Source: Clostridiales bacterium
GTDB taxonomy: Bacteria > Bacillota > Clostridia > Lachnospirales > Lachnospiraceae
Assembly (NCBI GenBank): GCA_015655075.1
Contig: JAATFT010000034.1
Span: forward strand, 1-55,723
Length of the DNA: 55,723 nt
Reading direction: 5' to 3'
Below are positions 28,066-38,325 of this stretch, piece after piece (position 1 is the first letter of the stretch; every line of letters starts with the position of its first letter). The notes beneath the pieces were generated by a model. That model searched no databases and was not told the origin of the DNA. It was given only the letters and a program-made list of their open reading frames with translations. The position numbers and the translations under genes are program-made.

Positions 28066-29787
28066 CTATTCGGGTTTATATGAGCTTTTTAGGGACACAA
28101 TCCTGTTAAATACCAAATGACCGGCTGCCGCATCCTTAGAATCAACACAGAAATAACCATGTCTTAAAAATTGAAAACTATCATAAGACTTCGCCCCTTT
28201 CACACTTGGTTCTATATAACAATTCCCCAATACCGTAATGGAATTGGGATTTAAATTCAGACTTCCGTCTTCATTATACACTCCCTTTTCTTCATCCACA
28301 ATATTCTCATATAACCTTACTTCGGCTTTTTGTGCCGTAGACGCGGCAACCCAATGAATTGTACCCTTTACTTTACGTCCTGTAAAGCCGCTGCCGCTTT
28401 TTGTCGCGGGATCATAGGTACCGTGTATCTCCGTAACTTTACCCTCCTTATCCGTAACATAATCCGTACAGGTTACAAAATAGGCGTGCATTAAACGCAC
28501 TTCATTCCCGGGATATAAACGGAAGTACTTCTTAGGCGGGTCAATCATAAAATCCTGTCTGTCAATATATAATTCCCGGCCAAAGGGCACTTTTCTAAAT
28601 CCCATTTCTTCATTTTCCTGATTATTGGGTACATCCATATATTCCATCTGATCTTTCGGATAATTGGTTATTATTAACTTAACCGGGTCCAATACCGCCA
28701 TTATTCTGGGTCTCTTTATTTTCAAATCCTCCCGGATACAGTATTCCAACATGGAATAATCCACAGAGCTCTGACTTTTGGAAATGCCGCATAATTCCAT
28801 AAACATCTTAATGGATTCCGGTGTAAAACCTCTCCTTCGCAGCGCACTGATGGAAACCAGTCTGGGGTCATCCCAGCCGTCTACAATTCCCTCTTCCACT
28901 AATTTTTTAATATATCTTTTTCCGGTGATTACGTTGGTTAAATACAGTTTCGCAAATTCAATCTGCTTCGGAGGATTTTCATATTCCAACTCCCTTACAA
29001 CCCAGTCATACAAAGGTCTGTGGTCTTCAAATTCCAGTGTGCATATGGAATGGGTAACACCTTCAACGGCATCTTCTATGGGGTGGGCAAAATCATACAT
29101 GGGATATATGCACCACTTGTCGCCGGTATTGTGGTGTGTCATCCTGGCGATACGGTAAATAATGGGATCCCTCATATTAATATTGGGAGATGCCATATCA
29201 ATCTTAGCCCGTAATACCTTGGAGCCGTCCGGATATTTGCCGTTCTTCATTTCTTCAAATAACGCCAGGTTTTCTTCCATTGTTCTGTCCCTGTAAGGGC
29301 TGTTTCTGCCCGGTTTTGTCAATGTACCCCGGTACTCGCGGATTTCATCGGGAGTAAGCTCACAAACGTAGGCCTTACCCTTCTTAATCAGTTTAACGGC
29401 ACCTTCATACATCTGTTCAAAATAATCGGAAGCAAAAAACAGTCGGTCTTCAAAATTACCGCCGATCCACTTCACATCCTCTATGATGGATTCCACAAAT
29501 TCCGTTTTTTCTTTCGTAGGATTGGTATCATCAAATCTTAGATTAAACTTACCGCCATACTTTTTTGCTAAACCGTAATTCAGTAAAATGGATTTCGCAT
29601 GTCCAATATGAAGATATCCGTTGGGTTCCGGCGGAAATCTTGTCACAACTGTGGTACATTTACCTTCCCTTAGGTCTTTCTCAATAATTTGCTCTATAAA
29701 ATTCTTAGAAGCGGTTTCCCTGTCCGCCTGCATATCCGTTTCATTATGCGTATTCGTATTTTCCAGCCCTATGCCGTCATTATCCAT
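28066..29787 (-). CDS. glnS: Glutaminyl-tRNA synthetase
   Basis: A 573-residue class I synthetase. HIGH motif in [24 protein letters not shown], and the KMSKS-equivalent region [12 protein letters not shown]-terminal beta-barrel anticodon domains with [15 protein letters not shown]. GlnRS is patchy in Firmicutes, most of which use GatCAB amidation, and is thought to have been acquired by transfer; a few Clostridia keep it. An N-terminal extension of about 30 residues precedes the core. No T-box is visible upstream; repeat B3 occupies the gap. Confidence 0.96.
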   Translation of the reverse strand: MDNDGIGLENTNTHNETDMQADRETASKNFIEQIIEKDLREGKCTTVVTRFPPEPNGYLHIGHAKSILLNYGLAKKYGGKFNLRFDDTNPTKEKTEFVESIIEDVKWIGGNFEDRLFFASDYFEQMYEGAVKLIKKGKAYVCELTPDEIREYRGTLTKPGRNSPYRDRTMEENLALFEEMKNGKYPDGSKVLRAKIDMASPNINMRDPIIYRIARMTHHNTGDKWCIYPMYDFAHPIEDAVEGVTHSICTLEFEDHRPLYDWVVRELEYENPPKQIEFAKLYLTNVITGKRYIKKLVEEGIVDGWDDPRLVSISALRRRGFTPESIKMFMELCGISKSQSSVDYSMLEYCIREDLKIKRPRIMAVLDPVKLIITNYPKDQMEYMDVPNNQENEEMGFRKVPFGRELYIDRQDFMIDPPKKYFRLYPGNEVRLMHAYFVTCTDYVTDKEGKVTEIHGTYDPATKSGSGFTGRKVKGTIHWVAASTAQKAEVRLYENIVDEEKGVYNEDGSLNLNPNSITVLGNCYIEPSVKGAKSYDSFQFLRHGYFCVDSKDAAAGHLVFNRIVSLKSSYKPE

Positions 29788-29820
29788 GGCAATTCCTCCT
29801 AGTATGTTTCATAAGCTATA

Positions 29821-29912
29821 TTTACAGAAACAAAAAACTTGTTTCTATAATCAGATATACGGCGCTAAAAGCAGCGCCTTTTATCAGAAGATAAAAAACA
29901 TCTTCCGATAAG
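29821..29912 (+). repeat. Family B hairpin repeat, copy B3
   Basis: TTACAGAAAC/GTTTCTATAA, GGCGC taaaagca GCGCC and TATCAGAAGAT/ATCTTCCGATA. It lies between hisC and glnS, both on the minus strand, so it is antisense to their transcription. Confidence 0.75.
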
Positions 29913-29941
29913 CTTTATAATACCACAATTGTTTTTATTAG

Positions 29942-31015
29942 TCAAAGCGCCTGACCCTTACTTTTTATAATCTGTTCCAGGGCTTTTACCAGTCTTTCCA
30001 TTTCCCCGTCCGTACCTATGGTTATGCGGATATAATTATCAATTCTTGGTTTATTAAAATATCTTACAAAGATATTTTGGACCTTTAATGCCGTAAATAT
30101 TCCCTCCGCCGGTATGGTTTCATGAGCGGCAAATATGAAATTAGCTTTGGAATCCGGAAAGGTAAATCCAAGCTCCTTTAATTTATCCATAACCCATTCC
30201 CTGGTTTTTATAATTTTTCCAAGGCATTCTTTAAAATAAGCCCCGTCTTTCACCGCTTCCACTCCATAATACAGGGAAGTCTGATTCATGGTATAGGAAT
30301 TATAGGAATATTTCACATCATTGATGGCTTTTATCAACACAGGATTTCCCATGGCATAACCGATTCTCATACCCGCCATGGAACGGGATTTGGAAAAGGT
30401 CTGCACCACGAAAAGATTATCAAATTCTTTTATAAGTTCCAGGGAACTGGTTCCGCCAAAATCAATATAAGCCTCGTCCACAATTACAATGGAATCCTGA
30501 TTGTGTTCTAATATATCCCGGATAAGATCAACCTCTTCATATACGGAAGTGGGAGCATTGGGATTGGCAATAACGATGCCGCCGTTTTCCCTGTAATAAT
30601 CTTCCTTTTTAATTCTGAAATTATCATCCAGTGCAGGACGTTCATAAGGAATCCGGAACAGCTCTGACCACACATCGTAAAAGGAATAAGTGATATCCGG
30701 AAATAAAACAGGCTTATGGGAATTAAAAAACGTCATAAAGGCCGTGGCTAACACATCATCCGATCCGACGCCGACAAAAACCTGGTTTTCTTCTAATTTA
30801 TAATAATCGGCCAGGGCTTTCACCAATATATGGGAAGTTGGATCCGGATACAGTCTTAATTTATCCTTCTGAAACTCACGGATGGCTTTTTGGACCCCCG
30901 GAGCCGGCGGATATGGATTTTCATTGGTGTTTAGTTTAATCATGCCGGGGAAGTTCGGTTGTTCTCCCGGTACGTATGGAACAATCTTCCTTATGTTCTT
31001 TTCCCATGTCTTCAT
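29942..31015 (-). CDS. hisC: Histidinol-phosphate aminotransferase
   Basis: A 357-residue PLP enzyme of fold type I. LNTNENPYPPAPG near the start, VDEAYIDFGG, the PLP lysine in TFSKSRSMAGMRIGY, and RITIGTDGEMERLVKAL at the end are typical of HisC. It converts histidinol phosphate and 2-oxoglutarate to imidazole-acetol phosphate and glutamate or the reverse. No other his genes are here. It follows another aminotransferase by 32 nt, so the two form an operon; a role in aromatic amino acid synthesis is possible. Confidence 0.9.
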   Translation of the reverse strand: MKTWEKNIRKIVPYVPGEQPNFPGMIKLNTNENPYPPAPGVQKAIREFQKDKLRLYPDPTSHILVKALADYYKLEENQVFVGVGSDDVLATAFMTFFNSHKPVLFPDITYSFYDVWSELFRIPYERPALDDNFRIKKEDYYRENGGIVIANPNAPTSVYEEVDLIRDILEHNQDSIVIVDEAYIDFGGTSSLELIKEFDNLFVVQTFSKSRSMAGMRIGYAMGNPVLIKAINDVKYSYNSYTMNQTSLYYGVEAVKDGAYFKECLGKIIKTREWVMDKLKELGFTFPDSKANFIFAAHETIPAEGIFTALKVQNIFVRYFNKPRIDNYIRITIGTDGEMERLVKALEQIIKSKGQAL

Positions 31016-31047
31016 AGCAGTCTCCCGTCTGCGTGACCAGTCACGTC

Positions 31048-32238
31048 TTACTTCGCCGAATATTCTTCCGCCAGCTTCTTAAATCCCCCTAAGGAGCCTT
31101 CAATGGTTTTATAATCAACACAATAGGCAATCCTGCAGTAGCCGGGGCACCCAAAAGAGGTTCCCGGTACAATGAGGATGTTATGCTTTTTAGCCGCCGC
31201 GCAAAAGGCTATATCATCCTCCTTAAGAGCCTTTATAAACAAATAAAAGGCACCCTCCGGTTTTACACAGGTATAGCCGTATTGGACCAGGCTGTTATAT
31301 AATAATTCCCGGTTGCGGTTATATACAGATATATCCACTTCGGAATCCAGGCATTTTGCGACGACCCGCTGTATCAGGGAAGGAGCGTTTACAAAGCCTA
31401 AAATCCGGTTTGCCACATTAACGGCCCCGATTATGTCTTCAAAAGCGTCCGCTTCCTTAGGAATTACCAGATAGCCGATTCTCTCACCGGGCAGGGATAA
31501 CGACTTGCTGTAAGAATATCCCACGATGGTATTTTTATAGTATTTCGTCAGGTAAGGAACCTCTACGCCGTCATATACCAACTCCCGGTAAGGTTCGTCT
31601 GAGATAAGATAAATGGAGGTTTTAAATTCAGCCTGTTTTTTATTGAGAATATGGGCCAGGGCGGTAATGGTATCTTCCGAATAAACAACTCCCGTGGGAT
31701 TATTGGGTGTATTTATGATTACCGCTTTTGTTCTGTCCGTTATTTTCTTTTCAAATTCCACAAGATTCGGCTGGAAAGTGGCGGTATTGGGGCTTACAAT
31801 CATCAGCTTTCCGTCAAAATTACTGACATAATTACGGTATTCGCCAAAGAAAGGGGCAAAGGTTATGACTTCGTCCCCTGGATTTAAGAGAGCTTTTAAA
31901 ATAACATTCAATCCCCCGGCGGCACCGACGGTCATTACAATATTCTCCTCTCCAAAGGCGGTATTGAATTTTTTATTAATGGAAGCCGCTATTGCCGCCC
32001 TGACATCTTCATATCCTGAATTGTTCATATATCCGTGGACAAAATTAGCACTTTCCTTATTAATTATATCCATCACCGCATCCTTTACTGCCTGGGGCGG
32101 TTCCACGCTGGGGTTGCCTAAACTGAAATCGAATACATTTTCAGGGCCGTAAATAGAAGCCAGTTTTTTCCCCTCTTCAAACATTGCCCGGATAACAGAA
32201 CTATTTTGCACTAATCCGGTCATCTTATCTGATATCAT
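31048..32238 (-). CDS. Class I/II aminotransferase (aspartate-type)
   Basis: A 396-residue PLP enzyme. FDFSLGNPSVEPP at the start, GAAGGLNVILKALLNPGDEVI, NTPNNPTGVVYS, the PLP lysine in GYSYSKSLSLPGERIGY, and FGCPGYCRIAYCVD near the end. The substrate cannot be fixed from sequence. The start at 32238 is chosen because the longer frame lacks a ribosome site, whereas AGAGG precedes this ATG. Co-transcribed with hisC. Confidence 0.88.
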   Translation of the reverse strand: MISDKMTGLVQNSSVIRAMFEEGKKLASIYGPENVFDFSLGNPSVEPPQAVKDAVMDIINKESANFVHGYMNNSGYEDVRAAIAASINKKFNTAFGEENIVMTVGAAGGLNVILKALLNPGDEVITFAPFFGEYRNYVSNFDGKLMIVSPNTATFQPNLVEFEKKITDRTKAVIINTPNNPTGVVYSEDTITALAHILNKKQAEFKTSIYLISDEPYRELVYDGVEVPYLTKYYKNTIVGYSYSKSLSLPGERIGYLVIPKEADAFEDIIGAVNVANRILGFVNAPSLIQRVVAKCLDSEVDISVYNRNRELLYNSLVQYGYTCVKPEGAFYLFIKALKEDDIAFCAAAKKHNILIVPGTSFGCPGYCRIAYCVDYKTIEGSLGGFKKLAEEYSAK

Positions 32239-32346
32239 AACTGCATCCTCTTTTCTTTGATATTTTATTATCTTATCTGATTTTGAATAGTATAGCACAG
32301 TAACGTATTAAATTGCAAGACTTCTCTTGATCTCTTTGTTTTCTAA

Positions 32347-32411
32347 AAAATTTCACAGTCAGGTATCATTCACCGAAGGTGATGTATAAGTACACTTGAC
32401 TGTGAAATTTA
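32347..32411. terminator. Large hairpin between the aminotransferase and kinase genes
   Basis: AAATTTCACAGTCA and TGACTGTGAAATTT are perfect 14-bp arms, with an inner CACC gaa GGTG hairpin. It probably ends the liv-kinase transcript. Confidence 0.65.
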
Positions 32412-32424
32412 TTAATAATGTTTA

Positions 32425-32464
32425 TTTTTATCGAATAGAACGCAATTTCCTATTGGACAAAAAA
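32425..32464. repeat. Family A first-stem hairpin only, copy A6
   Basis: TTTTTATCGAATAG and CTATTGGACAAAAA pair around ACGCAATTTC, the first stem of family A without the later modules. Confidence 0.6.
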
Positions 32465-32510
32465 GGCGGCCTGTTATTTATCAGTCTTACACGGCTGTAA
32501 CAGTTCCATT

Positions 32511-33137
32511 TTAAGATTTCTGGAAACGGATATCCAGATAGCTTTTAACGATCCGGACACATTTATCAAAGCCCAGCTGCCGGCTGTTAAAGCATAAATC
32601 ATAATTCTTGGCGTCTTCCCAATTCCTTCCCGTATAATATTTGTAATATTCCCCGCGGCGTTTATCGGTAGCCGATATCTTTTTTTCCAATTCTTTTGCC
32701 GGCAGACTGAACATACCTTCCAGCCTTTTTACACAATCTTTCAGGGAAGCGTGGACAAATATCTTAACCACATTGTCCATATCTTTTAAAATATAGTCGG
32801 CGCATCTTCCTACAATAACGCAGGATTCCTGCTCTGCAAGCTGTTTAATTACCTTGGCCTGGTAATTAAATAAATTATCATTTGATACAAAATCCTCGCG
32901 GTCCGGCGGAATCAATTGTCCCTTATATTCCTTTCTTGCAATGCGGTATAAAAGGCTTTGCTTAAGCTGCTCGTCAATCTTGCCGAACAGCTCTTCGTTG
33001 ATGCCGCTCTCATCCGACGCCAAACGCAATAGCTCCCTGTCATAAAAATGGATTCCCAGTTCTTCTGCAAGCATCCTGCCCATAGTTTTACCGCCGCTGC
33101 CGTAACCTCTTGCAATTGTGATTACATAATGCTCCAT
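32511..33137 (-). CDS. Cytidylate kinase-like family protein
   Basis: A 208-residue P-loop protein. ITIARGYGSGGKTMGRMLAEELG (split here for length: ITIARGYGSGG then KTMGRML) is the nucleotide-binding loop, followed by FYDRELL and VIVGRCADYIL, all typical of the second cytidylate-kinase-like family, which is common in Clostridia and of unproven substrate. The start at 33137 is set by AGGAGG 7 nt upstream. It starts 10 nt after livF, so it is co-transcribed with the amino acid transporter, with no obvious functional reason. Confidence 0.82.
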   Translation of the reverse strand: MEHYVITIARGYGSGGKTMGRMLAEELGIHFYDRELLRLASDESGINEELFGKIDEQLKQSLLYRIARKEYKGQLIPPDREDFVSNDNLFNYQAKVIKQLAEQESCVIVGRCADYILKDMDNVVKIFVHASLKDCVKRLEGMFSLPAKELEKKISATDKRRGEYYKYYTGRNWEDAKNYDLCFNSRQLGFDKCVRIVKSYLDIRFQKS

Positions 33138-33147
33138 AGTAACCTCC

Positions 33148-33858
33148 TTACTCGCCCAAATAAGCTTTTTTAACAGAATCATTGTTCATAAGTTCTTTCG
33201 CATCACCATCTAAAACAATTTTTCCCGTTTCTAAAACATATGCACGGTTTGCAATGGATAATGCCTTTTTCGCATTTTGCTCCACTAATAAAACTGTGGT
33301 GCCGCTTTCACTTATTTCCTTTATTATATCAAATATTTCAGATACAAAAATAGGGGATAACCCCATTGAGGGTTCGTCCATTAATATAATTCTGGGATGG
33401 GACATTAAGGCGCGGCCCATTGCAAGCATCTGCTGCTCGCCGCCGCTTAAGGTACCGGCTATCTGATTCTTTCTTTCCTTAAGACGCGGAAAACGCTTAT
33501 ATACTTTTACCAGGGTATCTTCGATTCCTTTTTTATCCTTCCTGGTATAAGCACCCATTTTTAAATTTTCAAATACGGTCAATTCCGAAAATATCCTTCT
33601 GCCTTCCGGTACATGGGCCACACCCAGGGAAACAATGTTATGAGCGGGAATCTTCCTTAAGTCATTCCCCTCAAACCGGATGCTTCCTGATTTTGCTGAA
33701 ACCAGACCGGTAATGGTTTGAAGAATTGTGGTCTTACCGGCACCATTTGCGCCAATTAAAGCAATTATCTCTCCTTCCTTTACTTCAAAGGAGACTCCTT
33801 TTATTGCCTGTATTACTCCATAATAGACCTGAAGGTCTTTAATTGTCAACATTGCCAT
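33148..33858 (-). CDS. livF: Branched-chain amino acid ABC transporter ATPase LivF
   Basis: A 236-residue ATPase: Walker A GANGAGKTT, signature LSGGEQQMLAMGRALM, Walker B IILMDEPSMGLSP, and LLVEQNAKKAL in the H-loop region, the LivF-type form. Last transporter gene of the operon. Confidence 0.96.
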   Translation of the reverse strand: MAMLTIKDLQVYYGVIQAIKGVSFEVKEGEIIALIGANGAGKTTILQTITGLVSAKSGSIRFEGNDLRKIPAHNIVSLGVAHVPEGRRIFSELTVFENLKMGAYTRKDKKGIEDTLVKVYKRFPRLKERKNQIAGTLSGGEQQMLAMGRALMSHPRIILMDEPSMGLSPIFVSEIFDIIKEISESGTTVLLVEQNAKKALSIANRAYVLETGKIVLDGDAKELMNNDSVKKAYLGE

Positions 33859-33926
33859 GGAAATACCTCCATTTCTTTCACCATATTAACCTCCATTCCG
33901 CGCAAGCTTTAACGGCTCGTTTCACA

Positions 33927-34685
33927 CTATTCACCCAGATACGCAGTGATTACCTCAGGATTATTTAAAACCTCTTCCGGAGCACCGGCTGCAAGCTCTG
34001 TGCCGAAGTTTAATACCAATATTTTTTCGCATATGCCGGATACCAGTTTCATATCATGCTCAATTAACAGGATGGTAATCTGATAACGGTCCCTGACTAA
34101 TCGGATGGTTTCCATTAATTCCGCCGTTTCATTGGGATTCATCCCTGCAGCCGGTTCATCCAGCAATAAAAGCTTGGGATTGGTTGCCAGGCCCCTGGCG
34201 ATTTCTAACTTTCTTTGCTTTCCATAAGGTAAATTGCTGGCAAGATAATCTGCCTGGCCGTCTAAATCAAATACCCTTAAGATCTCCATGGCCTTTTCAT
34301 CCATTTCCCGTTCCGCCTTAAAATAAGCCGGGAGATGAAAAAAACCGGTAACAAGGGAATATCTTATCTGGTTGTGCAGCGCCGTCTTTACATTATCCAG
34401 AACACTCATCTTTTTAAATAAACGGATATTCTGAAACGTTCTGGCTATTCCTGCCTGACAGATTTCAGACGGGGACTTCCCTACAATATCTATCCCGCCA
34501 AGCTTAATGGTTCCGTCCGTAGGACGATAAACTCCGGTCAGCAAATTAAAAACTGTGGTTTTGCCCGCCCCATTGGGTCCGATAAGACCATACAGCTGCC
34601 CCTTTTCTATATCAAAGTTTACATTATCAACCGCCCTGAGACCTCCAAAGGAGATCCCTAAATTTTTCACTTCCAATAAAGCCAT
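33927..34685 (-). CDS. livG: Branched-chain amino acid ABC transporter ATPase LivG
   Basis: A 252-residue ATPase: Walker A GPNGAGKTT, NIRLFKKMSVLDNV, signature LPYGKQRKLEIARGLA, Walker B LLLLDEPAAGMNP, and LLIEHDMKLV. The ATG at 34685 has AGGTGG upstream; a GTG 9 nt earlier is less likely. Follows livM by 20 nt. Confidence 0.96.
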   Translation of the reverse strand: MALLEVKNLGISFGGLRAVDNVNFDIEKGQLYGLIGPNGAGKTTVFNLLTGVYRPTDGTIKLGGIDIVGKSPSEICQAGIARTFQNIRLFKKMSVLDNVKTALHNQIRYSLVTGFFHLPAYFKAEREMDEKAMEILRVFDLDGQADYLASNLPYGKQRKLEIARGLATNPKLLLLDEPAAGMNPNETAELMETIRLVRDRYQITILLIEHDMKLVSGICEKILVLNFGTELAAGAPEEVLNNPEVITAYLGE

Positions 34686-34705
34686 ATTATCCACCTTCTT
34701 CCACT

Positions 34706-35704
34706 TTATTTTGCTTTGAGCTTCACAGGCAGGGACAACTTCGGCAATTTGCCGCTTTCTTCCAGTCTGGTACGAAATCCTGAGGAATTAAACAGCATCA
34801 TTGCAATTAAAACAACCGCATATAAGAACATTCTGAAGTCATCGGTCGCACGGAGCATTTCAGGCAAAATAGTCAAAATAACCGCCGCAATGACAGAACC
34901 TTTAACACTGCCCATACCTCCGAGAACCACAATAACAAGAATTTCAATGGACTTGTTATAATCAAAATCACCGGGTTTTACAATACTTAAATTATGTCCG
35001 TATAACACCCCCGCCACACCTGCAAAAAACGCCGCAATAACAAAGGCCATAGTTTTATAGCGGCTGACTTTGATGCCTATGGATTCAGCAGCTATATAAT
35101 TATCACGTATGGACCTGATGATCCTTCCGTACCTGGAATTTACAAGATTGGTAATAAACAAAAGCGTTATGACCATGATAATATAGGTCCACGTATAATT
35201 AGAATAACGGGGAATCTGCTTTAACCCCATGGCGCCCCCCGTAATCCCCATAAAGTTGACGATGGAACGGATGATTTCACCAAAGCCCAGAGTTACGATA
35301 GCCAAATAATCCCCTTTTAGTCTTAATACGGGAACTCCGATTAAAAAGCCAAAGACAGCGGCCGCTATGCCGCCCAAAAGGATTCCCAATAAAAATTCCG
35401 CAAATTCCGGCATATTGGCATAAATCGTAAAAATTGCGCCGGTGTAGGCGCCGATTGCCATAAATCCGGCATGGCCTAAGGAAAGCTCTCCAAGAAAACC
35501 TGTAACTAAGTTCAGGGAAACCGCTAAAATAATATTAATGCCGATGGGAACCAGTAAAGATTTGGCCTGCCGGTTTAACACACCGCCTTCCGTTAAAACG
35601 ACAATAAGTATATATACACCGATAATGACGGCGGCGGTGATGATATTTTTCTTATTAACAAAATTATTTTTATACTCTCCATTTTCCTTCATCGCTTTAC
35701 TCAT
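34706..35704 (-). CDS. livM: Branched-chain amino acid ABC permease LivM
   Basis: A 332-residue permease with about eight to nine hydrophobic segments. NLVTGFLGELSLGHAGFMAIGAY (from about residue 61) and IVVLGGMGSVKGSVIAA are the LivM signatures. A cytoplasmic N-terminal extension of about 18 residues precedes TM1. Seven nt after livH. Confidence 0.95.
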   Translation of the reverse strand: MSKAMKENGEYKNNFVNKKNIITAAVIIGVYILIVVLTEGGVLNRQAKSLLVPIGINIILAVSLNLVTGFLGELSLGHAGFMAIGAYTGAIFTIYANMPEFAEFLLGILLGGIAAAVFGFLIGVPVLRLKGDYLAIVTLGFGEIIRSIVNFMGITGGAMGLKQIPRYSNYTWTYIIMVITLLFITNLVNSRYGRIIRSIRDNYIAAESIGIKVSRYKTMAFVIAAFFAGVAGVLYGHNLSIVKPGDFDYNKSIEILVIVVLGGMGSVKGSVIAAVILTILPEMLRATDDFRMFLYAVVLIAMMLFNSSGFRTRLEESGKLPKLSLPVKLKAK

Positions 35705-35711
35705 ATCCCAC

Positions 35712-36590
35712 CTACACTTTCTCGATCCGGTTCCTGCCTAACAGGCCGGATGGTTTGATCAGAAGTACCAGGACTAATACGCCAAATACAATTGCATCGG
35801 AAAGTTCTGTGGAAATATAAGCTTTGGATATACTTTCAATCACACCTAAGAGCATACCGCCAAGCATTGCGCCGGGTACACTGCCGATACCGCCTAAAAC
35901 CGCGGCCACAAAGGCTTTAAGCCCCGGAATCGCACCTAACATCGGTTTAATGGACTGATATTGGCATACGAACATAATGCCGGCAACGGCGGCTAAGGCC
36001 GAACCAACGGCAAATGTCATGGATATGGTCCTGTTCACATTGATCCCCATTAATTCTGCCGCAGCCCTGTCTTCCGAAACAGCCCTCATAGCACTACCCG
36101 CTTTTGTTTTGGTTATAAATAAAGTCAGGGAAACCATACAGATAAGGGTCACAACAAGGGTTACAATCGTTATACCGGAAACGGTAACTCCCCCTATGGA
36201 TACGGAATCAATGGTTATGATCGATTTAAAAGTAATGGGGTTAGCATTAAATATTAATAAGGCGACACTTTCCAACAGAAAACTCATACCAATCGCCGTA
36301 ATTAATACGGCAAGAGCCGGAGCGTTTCTTAACGGTTTATAAGCAACTTTTTCTATTATGATACCAAGCACGGCACAAACGGCCACAGTAAACAGAACGG
36401 CCGGTATTACCGGCATCTTTAATCTCACCGTAGTTACATATAAAGTATAGGCCCCTACCATAATGATATCTCCATGGGCAAAATTAATCATTTTGGCAAT
36501 ACCGTATACCATGGTATATCCTAACGCAATTAGAGCATAAATACTGCCGGACCGTAACCCGTTAATAAATTGTTCAATTATGCTTTCCAT
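35712..36590 (-). CDS. livH: Branched-chain amino acid ABC permease LivH
   Basis: A 292-residue permease with about eight TM segments. GLRSGSIYALIALGYTMVYG and MINFAHGDIIMVGAY open it, and AAVLGGIGSVPGAMLGG is the coupling region. It starts downstream of livJ with a 269-nt gap containing a strong hairpin. Confidence 0.95.
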   Translation of the reverse strand: MESIIEQFINGLRSGSIYALIALGYTMVYGIAKMINFAHGDIIMVGAYTLYVTTVRLKMPVIPAVLFTVAVCAVLGIIIEKVAYKPLRNAPALAVLITAIGMSFLLESVALLIFNANPITFKSIITIDSVSIGGVTVSGITIVTLVVTLICMVSLTLFITKTKAGSAMRAVSEDRAAAELMGINVNRTISMTFAVGSALAAVAGIMFVCQYQSIKPMLGAIPGLKAFVAAVLGGIGSVPGAMLGGMLLGVIESISKAYISTELSDAIVFGVLVLVLLIKPSGLLGRNRIEKV

Positions 36591-36620
36591 TAAATATCAC
36601 CTCTTTCTCCTTTATAAACC

Positions 36621-36682
36621 TAAGATTCTTCGCTAAGCTTTGAACATCCTGATTCCGGCTCTGCGCCAAGCGAAGAATCTTA
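36621..36682. repeat. Strong hairpin between livJ and livH
   Basis: TAAGATTCTTCGCT and AGCGAAGAATCTTA are perfect 14-bp arms around a 34-nt loop. There is no T-tract on the minus strand, so it may be an mRNA-stabilising or attenuating structure rather than a full terminator. Confidence 0.6.
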
Positions 36683-36859
36683 AGATTATACCGTTATAAA
36701 ATCTGCATGAACCGGACAGTATAAGAACAAAAGGAAAAATAAAGACAGACAGCATACGGCAGCATAGAGTGAGTAATACTTCCCATCGTCAATTTTCCTT
36801 TTGTTCTGATGCAATTTCCGGGTTTCCCGTTACATAATGACCTCTAATTATTAATTACC

Positions 36860-38011
36860 TTATTCGTTCGTTAATGCGGTATATTCACCGTTTACGATTT
36901 TAACGAATTTAACGCCTTTATTCGGTTCACCGTCTGCATTAAAGGTAACGTCACCGGTAAGCCCTTTTACCTGTATTTCCGTCATGACGTTGATTAAGTC
37001 TTCACTTTCAGTGGAGCCTGCTTCTTCCAAAGCCGCTTTAATTACATAAATGGAGTCATAACCGTCTGCTGCAAACTGATCCGGAACGGCGTTATACTCT
37101 TTCTCATAAGCGGCGGTAAAAGACTGGATCGCAGGATCCGTATCCGTTGAAAAGAAGGGACTTAAGAAAGTGGCGCCTTCCAATACCTTAGGATCCACCA
37201 CCTTAGCCAGAACTCCGTCCCAGCCGTCGGAACCGATAAAAGGAAGATTCATTCCAAGCTCGGCCGCCTGAGTTGTAATGTAAGCCGCATCCTGATAATA
37301 TGCGGGAACAAAGATAATCTGTGCATCCGTTCCTTTAATGGTTGTCAACTGTGTTGTAAAGTCCACCGCTTCGGATACAAAGGCTTCGCTGGCAACAATT
37401 TCACCGCCGATTTTTTCTACTTCATCGGCAAAAGCCTGCATAACTCCGGTACTGTATTCATCTGCATTATTATAAATTACAGCTATTTTTGTATATCCCA
37501 AATCCTCCACTGCATAATGAGCCATGGTTTGTCCTTGTACCGGATCGGTAAAGCATAAACGGAAGCAATTATCATATGCCGTTAAATCCTGTGCGGATCC
37601 TGATGGAGTGATCTGGAAAATACCATCCGCGTTAGTCTGTTCTGCAATTGCAAGACCTGCACCGCTGGTAACAGTACCAAGGAGAGCCTTAATGCCTTTA
37701 TCCATCAAGCTGTTATAAGCGGACATTGCCGTATCTCCGGAAGCTTCATCATCAGCAAACTCCAGTTTTAACTGTAATGTGGAATCCCCCACCTTAACAC
37801 CGCCGGCATCATTGATTTCATTAATTGCAATATCGGCTCCCTGCTTTACGGATATTCCATAAGAGGCATTAGATCCCGTTAACGGTCCAAGACCTCCGAT
37901 AAGAAATTCACTGGAACTTCCCGTATCTTTCTTGCCGCAGCCTCCTAAAGCTCCAACCACCATCACACTGATAAAGCCCATGCTTAAAATTCTTTTTAAA
38001 GTCTTTTTCAT
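36860..38011 (-). CDS. livJ: Branched-chain amino acid-binding lipoprotein
   Basis: A 383-residue lipoprotein with signal KKTLKRILSMGFISVMVVG and lipobox LGGC, then a periplasmic-binding-protein type I fold: FLIGGLGPLTGSNASYGISV, AINEINDAGGVKVG, and FIGSDGWDG. Delivers leucine/isoleucine/valine-type ligands to LivHM. First gene of the liv operon. Confidence 0.94.
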   Translation of the reverse strand: MKKTLKRILSMGFISVMVVGALGGCGKKDTGSSSEFLIGGLGPLTGSNASYGISVKQGADIAINEINDAGGVKVGDSTLQLKLEFADDEASGDTAMSAYNSLMDKGIKALLGTVTSGAGLAIAEQTNADGIFQITPSGSAQDLTAYDNCFRLCFTDPVQGQTMAHYAVEDLGYTKIAVIYNNADEYSTGVMQAFADEVEKIGGEIVASEAFVSEAVDFTTQLTTIKGTDAQIIFVPAYYQDAAYITTQAAELGMNLPFIGSDGWDGVLAKVVDPKVLEGATFLSPFFSTDTDPAIQSFTAAYEKEYNAVPDQFAADGYDSIYVIKAALEEAGSTESEDLINVMTEIQVKGLTGDVTFNADGEPNKGVKFVKIVNGEYTALTNE

Positions 38012-38152
38012 AAAATTTCCTCCCTATTTATTAGCTAATGAATTCCAATTCACGGTTCACTGCTTTGCACTTATCATATAGTAATGAGCTAAAGCAACAG
38101 GGCATAATACCTTGCAATTTTCTTCATTAACTAAAGAATTTGAACAGATATA

Positions 38153-38192
38153 AAATAAGGCGTTCAAATACAGCATTACTGAACGCCTTTAT
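38153..38192. terminator. Hairpin upstream of livJ
   Basis: AAATAAGGCGTTCA and TGAACGCCTTTATT pair around a 13-nt loop, with A/T tracts on either end. It probably ends the transcript of the zinc-ribbon gene. Confidence 0.6.
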
Positions 38193-38301
38193 TCTGCATA
38201 TATATTACTATTGCAACCGGTTTTTGTCAACTGCTAATTTCACACTAAATGAATGGTTTCCGCCGTTTTAGCAGGACAATTTACAATAATACTTTATACA
38301 G

Positions 38302-38325
38302 TTACCCGGCAGACATGCCGGGTAA
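38302..38325 (-). terminator. Hairpin directly after the zinc-ribbon gene
   Basis: TTACCCGGCA gaca TGCCGGGTAA abuts the stop codon; the T-tract is weak. Confidence 0.45.

Noticed and set aside
29788..29941. T-box leader for glnS
   Set aside because: The gap holds repeat B3 on the opposite strand and no T-box sequence such as GGTGG with a terminator stem.
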